From Lamellibrachia columna (Eukaryota; Annelida; Polychaeta; Sabellida; Siboglinidae): a stretch of DNA of 64,000 nt. A model generated the notes under the pieces. That model worked only from the letters and a program-made list of their open reading frames with translations, was not told the DNA's origin and made no database searches. Location: contig OY759265.1 of assembly GCA_963662155.1 (NCBI GenBank), forward strand, positions 10,551,693 to 10,615,692, written 5' to 3'. This document shows positions 32,730-55,890 of this stretch, one piece after another (the stretch's first letter is position 1; each line of letters opens with the position of its first letter). The translations under genes were made by a program, and so were the position numbers.

Positions 32730-35700
32730 ATGGACAGGAGACAGAGACATCCTCCTTGGGGAACGATGACATGCACGATGCTCCTGTTACTGGTGGCCGT
32801 ATCCACTCTTGCGTTAACCCAGGCGTGCTTATCATCGAAGGAATCATGCACTTCCGACTGCCAGTGGACGGCCTGGTCAACTACGGGTAGTTGCAGGTAA
32901 GTGTCGTATTGAATAAAATGAACATTGCCGTCTAGACTCTAGTGAATGCAAAGCAAACACATACTATAGTTAGTTGTATGTTTGATTAAGAATATCGAAT
33001 ATTCATGATATGGGGGGTCAACCTCAGATGTCACAACTGTCGTGGGAGCCAACCTCGCACCATTTTGGAGTGTCCACATGCCAACAAATATATCGTTATT
33101 TAATTGCTAATACATCAAGTAACCACCTACATCAATGCTGTTTTGTTCACCGTGCAGTGCCAGATGCGGCCAAAACGGCATGCTGCGTAGAGGGGTAAGA
33201 CCACAGTTGACCTTCCTGTGTATTGTGTGTGTTTGACTTAGACAATTGTCGGTGTCAGACTGGATAATATTATATTATTATATGTATGTTGTAGATTCCA
33301 TCTAGTGAACAAGATCATTACTGGTTAAACGCCGCTACTATTTAAACTGTTTAACAGTCTCCCTTAGGAGGTGTCTTATAACCGATCTACTAAATATAAA
33401 ACATGTCAAATAAATGTACATTTTAGTTTTGTACTATAACGTTTGATGTGCACGAGCTGATATATTGCGCAAGTTGATGTTTAATATGATATTTCATTGC
33501 TAATAAATACAATTTTTTAATTTTTCATATGCTAAAATAGCATTATAGAACTTGTGGTAAGCTAAAAGTGTACAATAAGCAATTTTTAATATCAACAATA
33601 ACTGTTGCCTTTCCAAAGTGTCTGCTCACCACATATCAATACCAATTTCATGTTGTGTGCAGTACTTTGCAACCCTAACCGTAGCTAACCCCATCTTTAG
33701 CTAACCACATGCCTGGCTAACCCCATCTCTAGCTAACCCCATCCCTAGCTAACCATAACTCTGAAGTGGTTAACATAAGATATAATCATTCCCATAGGCA
33801 CAGGTTGATAGGAAAAGTGAGCAGTTTGCTTGGAAAAGGCAGACAGCAGTAGCAATCACGAACATCATGATACAGATCGGATGCCAAAATGGAAAGTTTG
33901 CGAAAATTAGGGGGTATGACATAAGTATGTGACGGAACAGGTAACCATTTTGGACTAGAGCGGTCATTGGTGATATTTGTCTTGTGGCCCAGTGCGTTAG
34001 CAACATTGTGTAACAAATTTGGACAGAATAGTTGTATTTTGGTTGTGTCACACCCACTGGAAGCACTGCGTAGATCAGCATTTTCAAATCTGGCCGCGAC
34101 TGGCATCTGGTCATGTGATACCCTTTTATGGTGGCGTATCGAAATCAAGCCGTTCGCCTTGTATCTTATCAACTAGAAGTATGAAAGCAGTCACATAAAC
34201 AATAAAATTGGACAAACCTGAATCATTGGAATTTACCCTAAATCCTGTTAAATGTGAAAAATTTCCAATTTTCTTACAAAGTTATGCCACGTTTGGTTTA
34301 AAATCAAGCAATTATATGAATAATAATTTTAAAATAAACTCATTAGTATATTCAAAGGGACAGTAAGCAGGCTTCATTGGTTCGCAGTGCTATGTAAATC
34401 TAGTGTACATGATCTATGATTTATCAAGTGTCAAAATCGACCTATAATAAAATTATGTGACTGGTTTTCAGCTAATAATACGGACAAAGCATTGTTTAGA
34501 CTTGGCTGTCAAACAAGTAATAATGAGTTGGCAAGTAGGAGTGTTCCATAATGTGTCTACATATACACTGTGCCGCAACTTGATATAAAATTTGACACTT
34601 TCTGAAACAAACAAATTCCCTATTTGGGGTAAGACCACAGTTGACCTTCCTGTGTATTGTTTCACACGAATGTAGGGCGTATTAAATTGCGATATGTGAA
34701 TTTAAAGAATTCATATGATGTGACGTAAGTGCAATTGAGCAGGCATATTCACAGGTTTGTTTGTAGAAGCTATTGGCTGTGAAATGGTGCATTTTTTTGA
34801 GAGTTTAAAAGGCGGAGGGATTTATGGGAATTTTTCTGCTATGGGCCACGTGGGCGCATGAATACAGGGCTATTTTTGTCAAAATTGATGGGCATCGCAC
34901 GTCGGGGCGTTTTAAAAGAGCTGGAGGTATGTGATTTTGATAAAACTTGGTCAGCATGTCAATGCGATGATGGCAGATGCTGTGAAAAAGTTTCAGAATT
35001 TTTAGTGGTCACGTTTTCTTATAATCTAACAAAACGTTAACATGGCCACCAATGCAATTTTCAACTGTGGTCTGACTCCTAGAACGCGTACCCAAGTACA
35101 GCGAGGCACATGTTCTTCGTCCAAGTGCGACCAGATTGATACAAATTCTGACTCCTGCCAAACTCCTTGCATAAACGGGATAGCTACGGGTAACGGCTGT
35201 CGCTGTCACCATGGGTTTGGAGGAGAATGTTGTGATAGGGGTAAGGAAAAGAAGTGTAATTGTAATGTGCATGACAACTCGATCACAATGCAGTAGTGAC
35301 AACGGCTGGTGCAGTGCCAGTAATAAGTGGTGTAGAGTCACACAAAAAAAACCAGAATCAGTCGTTTAGACTTTAGTTGAATCAGAATGGCTGGGACGGA
35401 AACATTCCCTCAGCATTGTGAATCTTAAGCACGAAGATTGAGTACGAGTGAGTGATGCAGTAATTCAGTATGGATGAAATAAAATTAAATAGTTTGAAGT
35501 ACATTTACTTAATTCGCTTAAGAGAATCAAATTGCTCTGGTCAGAAGTGTTCTGTTAAGCGGTGTCCACTGTATTGGCAACCGTAGTAGCAATAATGATC
35601 ACAGCAGCCATATTAGACAGCAGTAGGCGTTACGCCGCAACAAGTTGTTTATACATATCATCATCTTTACTTTCAGGGCAAACACGTCCGATCTTCGGCT

Positions 35701-37352
35701 CAAGTAAGATACAGTTTTATTACACAATTGCCAATTTAAAATAGCTGCTGTTACTAGTAGGCAACTTAGTTGCGACAACTGTTACACTAGTAATATGAGA
35801 GCAACAGCGGCAGAGATCGCGACGAAGGCTACGGCGTTAACCTATTTCTCGCGTACGCACACACGCCCGCACGCCCGCACGCCCGCATGCACGCGCTGTA
35901 CGTGATCCTATGATCGCAACAGACACGATACGTTAATTTGATAGAATAACATCTTGCATTCAGTAGTGGGCAAGTGCGGTAACATCGAAATCGTGAGCCG
36001 CTCGGACTGGGGTGCGCAGCTGAGGGACGAGTTTCAGAAGATGTCGTTGCCAGTGAAGAAACTCTTCATTCACCACACAGTCACCCCAATCTGTACCAGC
36101 AAATCTGCCTGTTCGACGCGGGTCAAAAACACACAATACGGACACAAACACGACAACGGTAAAATTATTATACGTTTGGCGTAAATGTAAACATCAAATG
36201 TAAAGTGTAAAATGTAAAGCATAGCACCCACGTATTTTCCCCAGAAACGCATCCTAAAACAACTTGGTACTATAGAACTCCAGGATAAATTTGAATATCA
36301 ACAATAAGGTTGATAAACTAGATATCGTTCATACCATGTAATGCTGTTTCATGAAAATAACGCATCAGAGTTTGATCGACTGAAAATAAACAGGTATACA
36401 CAATCTAAGTTCCACTGTCTTGCAAACAAGTGCTGAATGTACCATCACTACCAAAATCTACCAAATACAAATCTTCGCCTCTAAATCCAGCATCCGCCTG
36501 TATACTGCCTAACAAATTGGGTTGTTTGCATGTAATATGTTGTGCTACTATATGTATTTCCATGTAACTACTTTGTAACAAGAAACATATTCGTGCATAT
36601 CTAGCTGCAATCTGAGCAGTAAGACAATTGCCCTTTTTCAATACTTGTGCCCGTTTTGGATACCGGAAAATGCCCTTTTGCAATTTTACCCCAGCGGAAA
36701 AAAACGACGTCGCCATTGATGTTGCAATCATATGAATTACCATGGTTTTGTTTGCTACAGCAAACTAAAGAACACAAAAAACATAAATGGTATGGCCAAT
36801 TTCGTGATTCACTATTATGTGCAGGCTGGGATGACATCGGCTATAACTACCTGGTTGGTGACGACGGGAGGGCGTACGTGGGAGTAGACTGGGGCTACGT
36901 AGGAGAACACACCGTCGGACACAACAACGACAGCGTCGCCATCTCAGCCATAGGCAACTTCGAAACACTTCGCCCCAGTCAGGCAATTCTCCAGGCCATC
37001 GCAAACCTTATCGACTGCGCCTTGAAGCAGGTGTGCAACACACAGCTGTATGCTTGTATGTAGATAGGTATATGTGTATGCATACATGTGTCGTATACTA
37101 CTATGCATACATGCAAACGTACGCACGCACGCACGCACGCACGCACGCACACATACATACATACATACATGTGTGTAAGTATGTGTGTTTATTCTTACAT
37201 ACATACATATATACATGCATGCGCATACATGCGGACATACGCACACACATTCACAAACACACATACACGCAAACACACGCAAACACACACACATACACAC
37301 GCATACAAACACGCGCTAGCACACACAAGAACACGCACACAGACACGAACAT

Positions 37353-37408
<56 letters not shown>

Positions 37409-37572
37409 TAACTTTCATTTTACATATCCAAGGTGTGTTTAGTTTACCTGGTAGAGGCTTTCATCAACGTGACACGTTGATGAAAGCCTCTACCAGGTAA
37501 ACTAAACACACCTTGGATATGTAAAATGAAAGTTATCTGATTTGAAAATGAACTATCCTGAAGAATGTTCAG

Positions 37573-37613
<41 letters not shown>

Positions 37614-37773
37614 TATTCGTTAGGGTGTTCTCGATCCCAACTTCGAGATGTTCGGTCACAAGCAGGTGTCATGTAAAGCCTGCCCGGGAAAATACCTCTA
37701 TGCTGTCGTCAAGACATCTGCCAATTACAGCAGCAGGAAGATGCCAATTTGGTGCCGCAGTAAGTGGACCTGA
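32730..37773 (+). CDS. Secreted peptidoglycan recognition protein with TSP1/EGF-like N-terminal region
   Basis: Exons supported: 32730-32896 (start in a good CTACCATGG context; signal peptide about residues 15-34), 33158-33194, 35083-35240, 35677-35703, 35964-36158, 36825-37030 and 37624-37773. From 35083 onward all phases agree. The junction 33194/35083 does not match in phase, so an exon may be missed or a border is wrong. Exons 1-2 read like a TSP1 repeat (WTAWST, CSARCG). Exon 3 is Cys-rich and EGF-like (PCINGI, CRCHHGFGGECC). The PGRP domain starts VSRSDWGA and has the zinc His in FIHHTVT, Tyr in GYNYLVG, the second His in GHKQV and Cys in ACPGKY, so amidase activity on peptidoglycan is plausible. 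The end is uncertain: CGCA|GTAAGT at 37757 is also a perfect donor, and an in-frame TGA follows at 37771. Confidence 0.82.
33010..33080. repeat. Dispersed CTCCCACC-type repeat, copy 2
   Basis: In PGRP intron 1. The order of phrases (GTGGGAGCCAACCTCGCACC, TTTTGGAGTGTCCAC) matches 50100-50150. Confidence 0.65.
33350..34780 (-). repeat. Dispersed element, copy 1 (reverse complement of 62470-63520)
   Basis: Lies in a PGRP intron. It matches 62470-63520 in inverse orientation over more than 1 kb with indels. The two copies share a short minus-strand frame (copy 1 about 34110-33790) with AARFENADL, SSGCDTTK and ISILASDLYH-type phrases, broken by stops or frame changes. Not assignable to a family I know. 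Confidence 0.75.
35010..35055 (+). repeat. Dispersed ACGTTAACATGGCCACCA repeat, copy 2
   Basis: Matches 51925-51975 in reverse complement and 29965-30015 directly. It ends about 30 bp before the EGF-like exon of the PGRP gene. Confidence 0.6.
37110..37404. repeat. ACGC/ACAT/CA microsatellite block ending in (AT)n
   Basis: (ACGC)n at 37121-37150, ACAT-rich and CA-rich sequence to 37345, then (AT)n at about 37354-37404. In the last PGRP intron. Confidence 0.9.
37403..37541. repeat. 139-bp perfect palindrome (69-nt arms, 1-nt centre)
   Basis: Arms 37403-37471 and 37473-37541 are perfectly complementary around base 37472; I checked the arms base by base. An (AT)n tract adjoins the left end and another starts at about 37574. 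It sits in the last intron of the PGRP gene, about 80 bp before the last exon. In RNA it would form a perfect 69-bp hairpin. Confidence 0.95.
37573..37611. repeat. (AT)n microsatellite beside the palindrome
   Basis: Pure AT run about 12 bp before the acceptor of the last PGRP exon (37621-37623), where a pyrimidine tract would be expected. Confidence 0.9.
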
Positions 37774-38941
37774 TTGACCGGCGATGGTCATCAGAACGGA
37801 GCTAGGATCTAGGACAACATTAAACAATACGTTCTTGACGAATAATGTGTTGTTCTGAAACTTACTAATATATACTCTGTAACATGCAGAACATTCTCTC
37901 CAGTCAACGGCTTAAAACCAGTAAAACAATTGTCGAACATTTGTTATATGTGTAATAAAACATGTTTCACTTGTTTAAGCTGGAATACATATATATGCTG
38001 AATAATAATTGCATTTGTGTGGTTCAGTCTATCTTTGCATGCCAAGTAAGATAGTTCCATCCAACGTACGCGTACTCATAGCAGAGTATTTACGACAGCC
38101 AACTTCATTGAATATTCGTCGATCTATAAAAACGTTGACTTCATCAAAAGTCATTACGTATCCGCCATACACATACACTACATGTCCACCATCCTCACAT
38201 ATTATATGTCCACCTTCCTCAGACACTACATGTCCACCATCCTCACATATTATATGTCCACCTTCCTCATACACTATATGTCCACCATTATTATACACTA
38301 CATTACCACCATCCTGACATATTATATGTCCACCTTCCTCAGACATTACATGTCCACCATTATCAGACACTACATGTCCACCATCTTCAGACACTGCACG
38401 TCCACCATCCTCGGATATTTGACCAAATGCTATCTAACAGGGGGACACATGATATCAAAAGAAAACACCACATAGCTGACATAGCACATGGGGTGTTGCA
38501 TTTAATAATCATCCAGTGTCATTCACCAAGGCTGCCACGTTTCACTCCTTGCAGACATACCTACTACGGTAGATTGTAAGGTCCAGTCGGCGAGGAATGC
38601 AAGTCGGCCGTCGGGGAAAACACAGAGAATATACTTACATCGACGTGATATTTTGTATTATTTTGCTGCTGAAAAGTTATTGGCTGGTGGTGGCAAAACA
38701 ACAACATAATATATAAACCGAACTTTGTATCAACATGTCGATGAATGACTCATATTAATTCCTGTTCCCAGTTTTCAAACCGAACGTGTTAATTTGTAAA
38801 TTTTTAAAGTTGCAAACCAAAACTATAACACGCCACAATGTTTAACCAAAATATTTGCCAATCCATTGTTCAAGAACCGTCGTGGACAGTACGAGCGCAG
38901 TCAGCTGACGAGCACACAGTGACGCTGTGTATCGTGGAGTT
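37774..38941. other. Region between the PGRP and lipase 3' ends
   Basis: The two genes converge here. Apart from the 24-bp minisatellite there is no recognised feature. Both 3' UTRs should lie here. AATAAA at 37955-37960 is a possible PGRP polyadenylation signal. Confidence 0.4.
38175..38417. repeat. 24-bp minisatellite, about ten diverged copies
   Basis: Units with core CACTACATGTCCACCATCCT vary at many positions, so the array is older than the others. Long frames on both strands are artefacts. Confidence 0.9.
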
Positions 38942-50408
<11,467 letters not shown>

Positions 50409-50412
50409 ATTG

Positions 50413-50520
50413 AAGTTTCTTCCCGGCCGTATGCACGATAAGTTTCTTCCCGGCCGTATGCACGATAAGTTTCTTCCCGGCCGTATGCACGATAAGTTTC
50501 TTCCCGGCCGTATGCACGAT
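50413..50520 (-). repeat. 27-bp minisatellite, four copies, directly upstream of the lipase start codon
   Basis: Units at 50413, 50440, 50467 and 50494 share TTCTTCCCGGCCGTATGCAC. The array ends four bases before the ATG (50408), so it forms the 5' UTR or core promoter of the lipase gene. Confidence 0.95.
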
Positions 50521-51115
50521 AAGCGAACAAAACAGTGAGTTTTATATGAGTATCGATCCACGATCCACGAGCGTCACGTGGACGTCTATTTCAACCAACC
50601 ATATGCCTAGCTGACAGCATCTACACGTATGTACATATTGATTTAGACTGGAACTTAACACCGTTTCACCAAGATCGCTCTTTAAATTCGATTTCGCTCC
50701 TTAGCTATGATCGAAACAGGAAATTGCGTTTTACTAAGAATAAAACGCTCATAGAAACGATCTTGGAAACGTTCCTTATTAACGACGTGGTTAGGCCGCT
50801 CATAAAACAAAACATATCCATCATAAACAGTCAAATGTACCTAACTGCGTGTTATTTTGACTACACCTTTACGTAGAGATCCAGTTTTTTTACGTCCAAA
50901 TACTTTTTCAAAATGTGAGCGATGAATAGTTTGCAAATTACAGCTGTTGTGTACAGCACTGATATTGACAAGCCGTCGTATGCGCTGTTTTACGGCATCG
51001 AGAAGATAAATGTTGTTCGCAAAACGATTGAGGTTCTTTGTGCTCTCATCGAGCTTTTGTATTGAACACTTTCAAAACTGATCAACAGGTCGCCGGTGTA
51101 AATAGCAGGCTTGTT
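50521..51115. other. Probable upstream region of the lipase gene
   Basis: No gene or repeat recognised. Some of this should be the lipase promoter. Confidence 0.35.
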
Positions 51116-51240
51116 AACAAATGCAAATGCATTTGAATGCGCATTTGAATACATACCTTAAACATTTGTATTTGAATGCGACCCACAAACATTTGATTTC
51201 CCAAATGCACAACCAAACGCGCAATCAAATGCATGCGTAA
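51116..51240. repeat. CATTTGAATGC-motif cluster, left
   Basis: Dense degenerate repeats of AAATGCATTTGAATGCG. A similar cluster lies at 53190-53330 in largely opposite sense. Such subterminal clusters occur in hAT elements, so the pair may bound a composite element of about 2.2 kb. Confidence 0.55.
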
Positions 51241-51769
51241 TTCCTTGAATAATTATTATTGTTAGATTCACTTTCACAAGTTCACAACATGCCATTGGAA
51301 ACGTGCTCTGTGGTGAGCAGTTTCATCAGCACATTATAAAATCATTGTCTGACCTGTGAATCCATTTTTACAATGTGCTCTTTGAAAAAGTGCCATGTAG
51401 GTCAACTGGTCAATGCCTGAGCTGTTATTCATACAACATGAAAATACCGACTGGTCTATAAGTTGATGGCTTCAGAGATTACCTGTTCATTGAAACAAAT
51501 CAAACAATGCAGACAAATGACTCCCTTGTGTTGTGTTGGCACTGTTGGGGTGGCAGCTCATTAGGAGCAATACCAGCCCTAAATATTTACAACCAGAGAG
51601 AGTGATTAGTGGTAGCTGTAATTATCCACCAGGTTATCACCCCAGTGACCCCCACCAGTGGACATTGTATTGTCTTTGGTTCCCCTTCCACACTCGGCAA
51701 CAACTCACACGTAGGCAGGCCAGGGAGAGGGTGGCACGGCAGAAAGGGGAGATCCGAGGTGTTATCTCA

Positions 51770-52850
51770 GTTAAACTGGAGGCTGCGGATTGCACAGCTG
51801 TTGAGCCAGTGGCAGAATTTTGTGTACCTCGGTAGTAAAATCACTCGAGATGGGGACGCCACGAAAGAGGTCCGGCGGCGGACTGGAATGGCCGTTGCGG
51901 TGTTGGGTTCAGCCTACTGTTACGTTTCCCATTGGCGACCATGTTAACGTTTTGCACGATTATAAGAAAATGGGACCATCAAAAATTCTGAAACTTCTTA
52001 CCTGCCGTTGTCATCATCTCATTGACATGCTGTTCGAGTTTAGTCACAGTCTCTTCCTTGTAACTCTTTAAAAATGGCTGAATGTGCCATACCCGTCAAT
52101 GTTAACTAATTTCTGCATGGATTACTACGCACACGTGCCTTGTGGCTAAACAATTGCCAAAAATCCTTCCGCCTATTGAAATCATCTAAAAATCGACAGT
52201 TACACTGCTAACATGTTCTACCAGCAAACTTGCCAATATGCCTGCTCAAATGCAGTTATGTCAGATGATATGATTTTTTGAACATTACACATACCTAAAA
52301 TTACTGTGCCCTACATTCGTGTGTAACACACCAGGAAGTGTAACTGAGGCATGACCCCTGTTTGCCACACTGGGCAAAGTGTGGGATTCCAGCATAGTGC
52401 CGATGAAGCTGAAGTCGGGCTTGTTCCGGTCGCTGGTGATATCTGTGCTGCTGTACAATGCCGGGTGTTGGCCCATGCGTAAGAATAACACATATGCGGT
52501 AGAAGGATTGGTTTACCGCTGTCTGCACCATGTCATCAGGATAGAGGAAGGCTCTCCAGATCAACTCGAGGACCATCCAAGCCGTTCGGAGGTGTTCGGT
52601 GTCACTGCTAGCCCACATATGGAGAAGCTGGCAAGAGAAAAGCATGCTTCGCTGGATGGGACACTGCCTCCGTATGAAAGATCCACTGCGAGCACACATG
52701 ACAACAGCACTCAATGATGACGGACCCCGGAACGGACTGATACGGGGAGATCTGCGTGTCCGAAACATCAACATGGACAATGTGCTGGCGCTGGTTGCTG
52801 GAAGAGGGTGGAACGATTTGACGAGAGCGCGTATGAGTAATTGAACTCAC
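51770..52850 (+). mobile_element. LINE RT C-terminal fragment split by an inserted repeat
   Basis: Part one (about 51800-51925) encodes FVYLGSKITRDGDATKEV, a hallmark of LINE RT thumb regions. Part two (about 52385-52850) encodes LFRSLVISVLLYNAGCW and continues with WMGHCLRM in another frame. Between them, 51925-52380 contains the inverted copy of the ACGTTAACATGG-type repeat. Frame changes in part two show it is dead. Confidence 0.75.
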
Positions 52851-53189
52851 GCAGGATAATGATGATCCCTTCCATTCTGGCCTACCTGAATGATTAGCCT
52901 TTCATTTCCTGCCATGGTTCTCAGTAAACTGTCAATTGTCTATTCCTCCCTCCCATTTCCACCACCTATGCAGGCCTGCAGCTGTGTGATTCAGTGTATG
53001 ACTCTACATACATGTTCATGTAGTGGGACTGGTATGTAGTGGTATTTAGTGGTTACAATAATGTACTACTGTATTTATTGAATTAATAATGTGTCTGTAT
53101 ATATAACATTATTTTCCTCCAAATAAAACAAAACGTTAATATAAAGCCAAAACATTTAAAATTAATTCAAATGTATTTGCAAATATGTA

Positions 53190-53330
53190 ACCAACACATT
53201 TGCATTTGCATTTGAATGCGACCCCAAATAGTTGCATTTGCATTTGAATGCGTTCCTGGAAAATGGCATTTGCATTCGCATTTGCATTTGAATCAAATGA
53301 AACATTTGCATTTGCATTCAAATGCCCGGT
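53190..53330. repeat. CATTTGCATTTGAATGC-motif cluster, right
   Basis: Partner of the cluster at 51116-51240; dense copies of GCATTTGCATTTGAATG. Confidence 0.6.
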
Positions 53331-53814
53331 AAATAGTGTCTTCTGTGACAAGGCGTCTTGTTTTATAAAATAACTTTTTTCTCTTCACCCAGTCGGCAAA
53401 TAAATCAAATGTGGTTGAAACGTGGTCGATGGAACGTATCATCAGCCACTTTTTATAGCTGTTCTATTTATTTTGCTCAATTGTGCACATTGTGGAGTTA
53501 TGATAGAAATTTTTATAATTAGCTTATGATGGATTTAACGAGCATGTTAGTGAAATGCATTTTGAAAACAATCCTTAAATGTAACGACGGATTCTGTTTT
53601 ATGATGGATTTTCTTTGTCTTAGTGATACGCTCCCCAGGTATCATTCTGATATTAGTTACTACAAACGTATGGAGTGTGTATTGGATATGTTTTTGGCCA
53701 ACGAAATTATAATGTTCTTGTATATTCATTTGAATGGCTGCCATTAGTTGTGTGTGGCTGACAGTATAGTGATTGTGATAGTGTTTGTGTTGTGAGCGAC
53801 TGAATTTGAAAATG

Positions 53815-54060
53815 CTTCAATACTATTAGCGGTCTGATAACAAAATGCCAACACCACTACCTCTTCCAACTGAACGTGGTCGACGATGAAAAGCTTATCC
53901 AGATGGAGAAATGTCAGCTATGTAAGCAGCAGTGTCATGTGGTCTTAGCCAAGTTTCAGTAATAGTAAGAATGTTTATCTTATTCGAAAATAATAAGTCA
54001 CTAAGTGATGCCGTCTTACCCCGAACCGATCGGACGTTTATGGTAGCAAACCTCATGTTG
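53815..54060 (-). mobile_element. LINE APE-endonuclease N-terminal fragment
   Basis: The minus strand encodes RFATINVRSVRG, then ITETWLRPHD (the endonuclease Glu) and ISPSG, followed past 53895 in another frame by GRGSGVGILLSD. This is the start of a CR1/L2-type ORF2 endonuclease. Its upstream side is replaced by the 41-bp array. Confidence 0.78.
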
Positions 54061-55890
54061 GAACTGATGGCAGGCCCAGGATTGATACAAACCTCATGTT
54101 GGAACTGATGGCAGGCCCAGGATTGATACAAACCTCATGTTGGAACTGATGGCAGGCCCAGGATTGATACTAACCTCATGTTGGAACTGATGGCAGGCCC
54201 ATGATTGATACAAACCTCATGTTGGAACTGATGGCAGGCCCAGGATTGATACTAACCTCATGTTGGAACTGATGGCAGGCCCATGATTGATACAAACCTC
54301 ATGTTGGAACTGATGGCAGGCCCATGATTGATACAAACCTCATGTTGGAACTGATGGCAGGCCCATGATTGATACAAACCTCATGTTGGAACTGATGGCA
54401 GGCCCAGGATTGATACAAACCTCATGTTGGAACTGATGGCAGGCCCATGATTGATACTAACCTCATGTTGGAACTGATGGCAGGCCCATGATTGATACAA
54501 ACCTCATGTTGGAACTGATGGCAGGCCCAGGATTGATACTAACCTCATGTTGGAACTGATGGCAGGCCCATGATTGATACAAACCTCATGTTGGAACTGA
54601 TGGCAGGCCCATGATTGATACTAACCTCATGTTGGAACTGATGGCAGGCCCATGATTGATACAAACCTCATGTTGGAACTGATGGCAGGCCCAGGATTGA
54701 TACTAACCTCATGTTGGAACTGATGGCAGGCCCATGATTGATACAAACCTCATGTTGGAACTGATGGCAGGCCCAGGATTGATACTAACCTCATGTTGGA
54801 ACTGATGGCAGGCCCATGATTGATACAAACCTCATGTTGGAACTGATGGCAGGCCCATGATTGATACAAACCTCATGTTGGAACTGATGGCAGGCCCATG
54901 ATTGATACAAACCTCATGTTGGAACTGATGGCAGGCCCATGATTGATACAAACCTCATGTTGGAACTGATGGCAGGCCCAGGATTGATACTAACCTCATG
55001 TTGGAACTGATGGCAGGCCCATGTTTGATACAAACCTCATGTTGGAACTGATGGCAGGCCCAGGATTGATACTAACTTCATGTTGGAACTGATGGCAGGC
55101 CCATGATTGATACAAACCTCATGTTGGAACTGATGGCAGGCCCAGGATTGATACTAACCTCATGTTGGAACTGATGGCAGGCCCATGATTGATACAAACC
55201 TCATGTTGGAACTGATGGCAGGCCCAGGATTGATACTAACCTCATGTTGGAACTGATGGCAGGCCCATGATTGATACAAACCTCATGTTGGAACTGATGG
55301 CAGGCCCAGGATTGATACTAACCTCATGTTGGAACTGATGGCAGGCCCATGATTGATACAAACCTCATGTTGGAACTGATGGCAGGCCCATGATTGATAC
55401 AAACCTCATGTTGGAACTGATGGCAGGCCCATGATTGATACAAACCTCATGTTGGAACTGATGGCAGGCCCAGGATTGATACAAACCTCATGTTGGAACT
55501 GATGGCAGGCCCAGGATTGATACTAACCTCATGTTGGAACTGATGGCAGGCCCATGATTGATACAAACCTCATGTTGGAACTGATGGCAGGCCCAGGATT
55601 GATACAAACCTCATGTTGGAACTGATGGCAGGCCCATGATTGATACAAACCTCATGTTGGAACTGATGGCAGGCCCAGGATTGATACTAACCTCATGTTG
55701 GAACTGATGGCAGGCCCATGATTGATACAAACCTCATGTTGGAACTGATGGCAGGCCCAGGATTGATACAAACCTCATGTTGGAACTGATGGCAGGCCCA
55801 GGATTGATACTAACCTCATGTTGGAACTGATGGCGGGCCCATGATTGATACAAACCTCATGTTGGAACTGATGGCAGGCCCAGGATTGAT
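54046..55890. repeat. 41-bp minisatellite, about 45 copies, derived from LINE endonuclease sequence
   Basis: Units carry ACCTCATGTTGGAACTGATG and GCAGGCCCAGGATTGATAC. Two main variants (CCAGGATTGATACTAAC and CCATGATTGATACAAAC) alternate over much of the array, so the effective period is often 82 bp. On the minus strand the unit nearest the LINE reads INPGPAISSNMRF directly into the endonuclease frame, so the array grew out of that coding sequence. Confidence 0.95.

Noticed and set aside
36405..36837. Minus-strand frames at 36.4-36.8 kb
   Set aside because: They lie in a PGRP intron, contain stops in continuation and show no recognised domain.
38009..38475. Frames on both strands through 38.0-38.5 kb
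   Set aside because: Period of eight residues equals the 24-bp minisatellite unit; no domain.
54046..55890. Alpha-satellite-like centromere array
   Set aside because: Only about 45 copies, seeded by a LINE frame and surrounded by ordinary dispersed repeats; nothing suggests a centromere.
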